Positions 6,078 through 9,601 of a stretch of DNA of 9,601 nucleotides are shown here, one piece after another; the stretch's first letter is position 1; every line of letters starts with the position of its first letter. The position numbers and the translations under genes were made by a program. Origin of the DNA: an uncultured Endomicrobiia bacterium (GTDB lineage Bacteria; Elusimicrobiota; Endomicrobiia; Endomicrobiales; Endomicrobiaceae); contig CAJOOL010000116.1 in assembly GCA_905236115.1 (NCBI GenBank), positions 1 to 9,601 of the forward strand. The letters run 5' to 3'. Below the pieces are notes generated by a model. The model saw nothing but the letters and a program-made list of their open reading frames with translations, was not told the origin of the DNA and searched no databases.

Positions 6078-7499
6078 TTAACCCCTTTGCAATTTTTCCA
6101 TAAGTTCACGTGATTTTCCGCAAATATCAACCAGCTTAGCATAAGCGGAATTGTAATCAAATAAAGCCTGCGACTGTTCCAGTTTTACTTTTTCCAATGC
6201 AAGTTCGGCATCAATAACTTCTATGGAAGTAGCAAGCCCCTCTTTAAAAGACTGTCTGTAAAGTTTTAAATTTTCTTCCGTAAGAGCCTGAGAACTTTTT
6301 AAACTTTCGTATTGCTCAAGTGCGGTCTCGGCATCATGGTGATACTTTTTTACCGCAGTGTCAATAGTCTTATTAATATTTTCTATATACAAATCAATAA
6401 TTTCATTTTTAGCTTTATAAGCTTTATATTCGTTGTAGTCCGAACCGCCGTTAAAAATATTCATTTTGGCATTTATTCCCGCAGCCCATTCAGGCTCAAG
6501 TATTGTAAGATTTTCTTTATATATTTCATACTTTCCGAATGCCGCTACCGTCGGCAGAAAACCGCTTTTTACGGCTTTTTGTTTCTGCTTAATCATATAC
6601 TTTTTCTGCTGCATATTTTTTAACGTGATGTTATCCGTGCAGGCGGTTTTTGAATAATATTCAACGGATTTTAATTTTTCTATTTTATTAAAATCCGTTA
6701 TAAGATTTGTATTTTCAACATTTATGCCGATAATATCTGAAAGAACCACCAAAGACAATTTGAAATCTCTTTCGGATTTTAAATACTGTCTTTCGGCTTC
6801 GGACAAAGCAACATCGGCTCTTAATTTATTGGCCTTTGAAATCATACCGACTTTAAAAAGTTTCTGTGCATTAATGCTGTGTTTTTTTATATTCTGTAAA
6901 TAATCATATCTTATTTCTTTTGCTTCCTGTGCAAGTTTGGCTCTGAAATAACTTTCTATTACGGATGTTATTGTTGAATTTAAAGTTTTTTCGTATTCCG
7001 CTTCGGCAATTTCAAATTCGGCTTTTTTTGCTTTGGAATTTGCGGAAATTTTCCCTCCGGTATACAAAGGAAAAATCATTCCTGCGGAAAGTTTGTAAAA
7101 GAGTTTATCCTGCACTTTTATGTCAAAACCGGGAAGAGAAGAATTAAGCCGGTTTTTTAAAGCATTCACCGCTTCAGGCGTTGCCCCGGAATACAAAGCA
7201 CTTGCCGTGCTTGCACCGATGATGGCACTTCTTGCATTGTTTAAATCTATGGTTATATCGTCATTAATTCTGTTAACCGAGCCCTCAATAAAAATATTCG
7301 GAAGATGTTTTCCTTTTGCGGATTTTAATTCATATTTTGAAAATTCTTTTGATTTTTCCGAAGCCTTTATAAGTTCGTTATTTTCTATGGCGGCATTTAA
7401 TGCCTGTGATAATGTTAAGAAATTTTCCTGTGCATATAAATTTCCGAATACAAAAAAAACAAAAAATATCTGAACTAAAAAATTTTTGATTTTATTCAT
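6078..7499 (-). CDS. TolC-family outer membrane efflux channel
   Basis: The 473-residue protein starts with a signal peptide (charged MNKIKN, hydrophobic core, likely cleavage after LYA at 21-23). The mature chain begins FLTLSQALNAAIENN, the classic opening helix of the OEP/TolC fold, and continues as long, Lys- and Glu-rich amphipathic helices with two repeated halves. The second half carries the usual LEKVKLEQSQALFDYNSAYAKL-like closing helix, given here only by its position near residues 430-455. Length matches the family. It is the first gene of the minus-strand export operon and would provide the exit duct through the outer membrane for the HlyD-like adaptor and ABC-2 permeases. A promoter is visible 28 bases upstream. 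The ribosome-binding site is poor (a GGGG about seven bases from the ATG). Confidence 0.92.
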   Translation of the reverse strand: MNKIKNFLVQIFFVFFVFGNLYAQENFLTLSQALNAAIENNELIKASEKSKEFSKYELKSAKGKHLPNIFIEGSVNRINDDITIDLNNARSAIIGASTASALYSGATPEAVNALKNRLNSSLPGFDIKVQDKLFYKLSAGMIFPLYTGGKISANSKAKKAEFEIAEAEYEKTLNSTITSVIESYFRAKLAQEAKEIRYDYLQNIKKHSINAQKLFKVGMISKANKLRADVALSEAERQYLKSERDFKLSLVVLSDIIGINVENTNLITDFNKIEKLKSVEYYSKTACTDNITLKNMQQKKYMIKQKQKAVKSGFLPTVAAFGKYEIYKENLTILEPEWAAGINAKMNIFNGGSDYNEYKAYKAKNEIIDLYIENINKTIDTAVKKYHHDAETALEQYESLKSSQALTEENLKLYRQSFKEGLATSIEVIDAELALEKVKLEQSQALFDYNSAYAKLVDICGKSRELMEKLQRG

Positions 7500-7526
7500 A
7501 CCAATACCCCGAAATAATAAAAAGTG

Positions 7527-7555
7527 ATTTTATAAAAATTTTTTGTCTAAAGCAA
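7527..7555 (-). promoter_or_regulatory. Promoter of the export operon
   Basis: The minus strand shows TTGCTT (7550-7555), a 17-base spacer and TAAAAT (7527-7532). The start would be near 7520, giving a leader of about 20 bases to the ATG at 7499. It lies back to back with the plus-strand promoter at 7581-7611, about 25 bases away, so the two could influence each other. Confidence 0.5.
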
Positions 7556-7580
7556 TTTTTTTGTATTCATTAATAAAAAT

Positions 7581-7611
7581 TTGACTTATAGCAGCTCTAA
7601 TTTTGTATAAT
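7581..7611 (+). promoter_or_regulatory. Promoter of the small membrane protein pair
   Basis: TTGACT (7581-7586), a 19-base spacer and a perfect TATAAT (7606-7611) lie upstream of the gene at 7645. The spacer is longer than ideal, but the -10 is consensus. The leader would be about 27 bases and contains a strong AGGAGG at 7631-7636. Confidence 0.55.
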
Positions 7612-7644
7612 AATACAATATTTCATAATCAGGAGGAAGCAGTT

Positions 7645-8028
7645 ATGGCATGTTTTTTGGTTCCCGCAGCGGAAGCTGTAGTTACAACACTTATTACAAA
7701 AGCGGTTAAAGCAAAAGAGCAGGAAGAAAAAGTAAAAATTTCTTCAATTAAATTTTCTACAAAACTCGGATGGCTGAACAAACTTTTGTGGGGCGGCTCT
7801 GCTCTTTTGGCATTTGAACATATTTGGCACGGGGAAGTAGTTCCTTTTTTTCCGTTTCTTACTGCAGTTCAGAACGGTGAAACAGCAGATATGCTTGCGG
7901 AAATGAGCACTGCAGGGGTTGCAATGGCTGTTTTGGTTACGGCAGTATGGGGCGGTATGCTGGCGGTTTCTTATATTATTGAAAAAAGAGCTCTTAACGA
8001 AGTTAAACTTTCAAAGGAGACAATATAA
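7645..8028 (+). CDS. Small membrane protein of unknown function, first of a pair
   Basis: I do not assign a function to this 127-residue protein. The start is the ATG at 7645, eight bases after a perfect AGGAGG; a longer frame from a TTG at 7603 overlaps the -10 box and is rejected. The N-terminus MACFLVPAAEAVVTTL is a short hydrophobic helix (2-20) with little charge, followed by a basic/acidic linker (21-40). Two membrane segments follow, about 42-61 (ending in EHIWHGE, with H59 and H62 spaced HxxH) and about 88-112. The segment between them, VVPFFPFLTA, is aromatic and proline-rich. No catalytic motif is recognised; the histidine pair could bind a metal or haem, which is speculation. The stop is two bases before the start of another small membrane protein, so the two are surely co-expressed and probably form a complex. 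Confidence 0.85.
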   Translation: MACFLVPAAEAVVTTLITKAVKAKEQEEKVKISSIKFSTKLGWLNKLLWGGSALLAFEHIWHGEVVPFFPFLTAVQNGETADMLAEMSTAGVAMAVLVTAVWGGMLAVSYIIEKRALNEVKLSKETI

Positions 8029-8030
8029 TT

Positions 8031-8372
8031 ATGACACTTTTGATTACTCTTTTTGCTGCAATTATATGTACCGTTGTTTGGTATGCCGGAGCTTATAAAA
8101 GCAATATGAAAGTCGGCATGCTGTGCTGGTTGTATTGGGGTGCGTCCATTATGTGGTTTGTGGATGCGGTATTTGAATATGCCGAAGTTAAAGCCGAATT
8201 TTTTAATCCGGCTCCTTTGGATATGCTTAATGATGCTTATTTAGGTTTATCCGTTGTAGCTCTCGGAATGCTTATTTGGATAGTAACAGTTCTTGTATCC
8301 GATCCGAAAGGCGTTATTAAGGAAACTTTATTTCAAAGAAACGGAACTTCAAAAATTTCCGACGAGAATTAA
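8031..8372 (+). CDS. Small membrane protein of unknown function, second of a pair
   Basis: This 113-residue protein is unassigned. It has three likely membrane helices, about 2-22, 27-50 and 67-90, and a short hydrophilic tail (91-113). The second helix is unusually aromatic (LCWLYWGASIMWFVDAVFEY) and runs into acidic residues. The start ATG is two bases after the upstream stop, with AAAGGAG ending about 11 bases before it, inside the end of the first gene. Shared promoter, tight spacing, similar size and aromatic-rich helices argue for a two-component membrane assembly with the product of 7645-8028. The next gene, larE, begins about 100 bases downstream on the same strand, so transcription could continue into the nickel-cofactor genes, but nothing in the protein itself points to nickel. 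Confidence 0.82.
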   Translation: MTLLITLFAAIICTVVWYAGAYKSNMKVGMLCWLYWGASIMWFVDAVFEYAEVKAEFFNPAPLDMLNDAYLGLSVVALGMLIWIVTVLVSDPKGVIKETLFQRNGTSKISDEN

Positions 8373-8377
8373 TTTTT
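8351..8377 (+). terminator. Weak terminator-like hairpin at the end of the small membrane pair
   Basis: AAAAATT (8351-8357) and AATTTTT (8371-8377) can pair around a 13-base loop, and the T-run continues to 8379. The stem contains no G-C pair and includes the stop codon, so termination would be inefficient at best. Read-through into larE is plausible. Confidence 0.2.
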
Positions 8378-8473
8378 TTGTTGCTTAGAAAACGTTGATT
8401 AATTCTGAACGGAAACCGCAAGGCTTTTTGCCTCTAAATTCGTTGGAACTTTTATTGAAGTTTATATCTATTG

Positions 8474-9226
8474 ATGAATTTAAAAAAATTTTTTTCAAAA
8501 TATCAAAAAACGGCAGTTGCATTTTCCGGCGGGGTTGATTCTTCTTATCTTTTGTATGCGGCAAAAAAATATGCCAAAGAAGTAAAAGCATACTATATAA
8601 AATCGGAATTTCAGCCCCGCTTTGAATTTGATAATATTTTAAACTTTGTTTCAAAATTCGGTATTGATTTAAAAATTATCAAACTGAAAATATTGTCGGA
8701 TAAAAAAGTCGCCGCAAATCCGCACAACAGATGTTATTTCTGCAAGAAACAAATTTTTTCCGCGATATATAATGCCGCAAAAAAAGACGGTTTTGATTTT
8801 ATCATTGACGGAACAAATGCTTCCGACAAAGAAAGCGACCGCCCGGGAATGAAAGCCCTTAAAGAACTGAATATTTTGTCGCCTCTTAAAATATGCAAAC
8901 TTACCAAAACCGCCGTCCGTAAATTATCAAAAAAAGAAAATCTGCCGACATGGAACAAAATATCTTACACATGTCTTGCAACACGCATAGTTACGGGACA
9001 AAAAATAAACAAACATCTTTTACGGCGAACGGAAAAAGCGGAAGATTATCTTTTTACTTTAGGTTTTTCAGATTTTAGGGTAAGAACCGTCGGCGACACG
9101 GCAAAAATTCAGGTAAAAAAAGAACAAATTCCGTTGGTAATTTCAAACAGAAAAAAAATACTTAAAAAGTTATCCGAAGATTATAAAAATGTTTGTCTTG
9201 ACTTGGAGGCAAGGGATGAACGCTGA
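8474..9226 (+). CDS. larE: LarE, ATP-dependent sulfur transferase for nickel-pincer cofactor synthesis
   Basis: LarE adenylates the carboxylates of the pyridinium dicarboxylate nucleotide made by LarB and converts them to thiocarboxylates, which later ligate nickel in the lactate-racemase cofactor. The 250-residue protein has the PP-loop SGGVDSS (18-24), the core motif NRCYFCK (85-91), DGTNASD (112-118), RPGMKAL (123-129) and the CLATRI motif (167-172), whose cysteine is at the position of the sulfur-donating cysteine of known LarE proteins. The C-terminal region FRVR..GDTAKIQV (201-214) is also typical. The ATG at 8474 is chosen over a TTG three bases earlier; the ribosome-binding site is weak (GAAG about 14 bases upstream). 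The last 11 bases overlap larB, so both are translated together. C87, C90 and C167 are all present. Confidence 0.92.
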   Translation: MNLKKFFSKYQKTAVAFSGGVDSSYLLYAAKKYAKEVKAYYIKSEFQPRFEFDNILNFVSKFGIDLKIIKLKILSDKKVAANPHNRCYFCKKQIFSAIYNAAKKDGFDFIIDGTNASDKESDRPGMKALKELNILSPLKICKLTKTAVRKLSKKENLPTWNKISYTCLATRIVTGQKINKHLLRRTEKAEDYLFTLGFSDFRVRTVGDTAKIQVKKEQIPLVISNRKKILKKLSEDYKNVCLDLEARDER

Positions 9227-9601
9227 ATTGAAACAAATACTTGAAAACGTTAAAGACGGTAAACTTTCCGTAAAAGATGCAATGTTGAAAATAAAAAAGA
9301 AACCGTTTGAAGATATTGATTTCGCCAAGATTGATTTGCACAGAAAATTCCGCAAAGGAGCAAGCGAAGTAATTTACGGTGCAGGAAAAACAGCCGAGCA
9401 GATAATCGGAATTATAAAAGCAATGAAAGCCGACGGACAGGATAACATTTTAATTACGCGTCTTCAAAAAGAGAAGAAAAATATTATTTCCAAAAAATTC
9501 CGCATAAAATATTTTAATGATGCACAAATCGGCATTACGGGAAAAATTCCTAAACCCTCGGGCATCGGCAAAATTATTGTTGCAACCGGCGGGACAAGCG
9601 A
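9216..9601 (+). CDS. larB: LarB, nicotinic acid adenine dinucleotide carboxylase/hydrolase, 5' half
   Basis: The frame starts at ATG 9216, six bases after GGAGG (9205-9209), and remains open to the right edge, giving about 128 of the usual 250 or so residues. LarB carboxylates the pyridine ring of nicotinic acid adenine dinucleotide and cleaves off AMP, the first step of nickel-pincer cofactor synthesis. The N-terminal helical region (LENVKDGKLSVKDAMLKI) leads to the conserved LHRKFRKGASEVIYGAGKT-like block at about residues 40-58 and then IPKPSGIGKIIVATGGTS at the edge, the start of the PurE-like carboxylase domain with its glycine-rich GTS motif. It overlaps larE by 11 bp. larC and a LarA-type enzyme would be expected beyond the window if the operon is complete. 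Confidence 0.9.
   Translation, partial: MNAELKQILENVKDGKLSVKDAMLKIKKKPFEDIDFAKIDLHRKFRKGASEVIYGAGKTAEQIIGIIKAMKADGQDNILITRLQKEKKNIISKKFRIKYFNDAQIGITGKIPKPSGIGKIIVATGGTS

Noticed and set aside
5285..6160. Longer HlyD start 28 codons upstream (ATG at 6160)
   Set aside because: It would overlap the end of the TolC-like gene by 83 bp and bury the signal peptide and lipobox; the ATG at 6076 has a good ribosome-binding site and a typical lipoprotein signal.
8389..8538. Open plus-strand frame (49 codons) crossing the gap before larE, protein-like in its first half (LINSERKPQGFLPLNSLELL)
   Set aside because: It has no ATG and no ribosome-binding site, and it runs out of frame into larE. It could be a remnant of a lost gene, but the evidence is too thin for a feature.
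8385..8654. Minus-strand open frame of 89 codons over the larE start
   Set aside because: It is antisense to the PP-loop region of larE, with no ribosome-binding site and no recognisable motif.

Overview
The window looks like a low-GC, Gram-negative, probably anaerobic bacterium with the standard genetic code. It holds a TolC-type outer-membrane channel, a lipoprotein membrane-fusion protein, a DUF374-type acyltransferase and nickel-pincer cofactor genes. An Elusimicrobiota-like gut or symbiotic lineage is my guess from style only; nothing here proves the phylum.

Layout, left to right. Positions 1-66 (minus) hold the first 22 codons of a membrane protein, possibly of the TauE/SafE type. Positions 67-271 are intergenic and carry three degenerate 8-bp tandem arrays plus a candidate promoter. 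Positions 272-1824 (minus) are an AbiE-type toxin-antitoxin locus: an intact nucleotidyltransferase toxin (abiEii), preceded by an abiEi antitoxin gene that is full length but broken by one in-frame TGA, with a perfect 16-bp inverted-repeat operator over its promoter. Positions 1864-2832 (minus) are a DUF374 lysophospholipid acyltransferase-like gene with an unusual C-terminal extension; the same frame stays open for 36 codons past its stop. Positions 2893-7499 (minus) form a four-gene export operon, TolC-like channel, HlyD-like lipoprotein adaptor and two paralogous ABC-2 permeases, with no ATPase gene. Two intergenic spacers of this operon hold short tandem arrays, one sharing octamers with the array at 142-173.

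From 7500 the direction switches. A divergent intergenic region carries back-to-back promoters. On the plus strand lie two tightly linked small membrane proteins of unknown function (127 and 113 aa), then larE and the 5' half of larB, overlapping by 11 bp. LarB and LarE act in synthesis of the nickel-pincer nucleotide cofactor of lactate racemase and related LarA-family enzymes; larC and larA are not in the window.

The points most worth a second look are the dispersed 7/8-bp arrays, the nonsense-interrupted antitoxin beside an apparently intact toxin, the unidentified small membrane protein pair next to lar genes, and the ATPase-less ABC-2 exporter operon.
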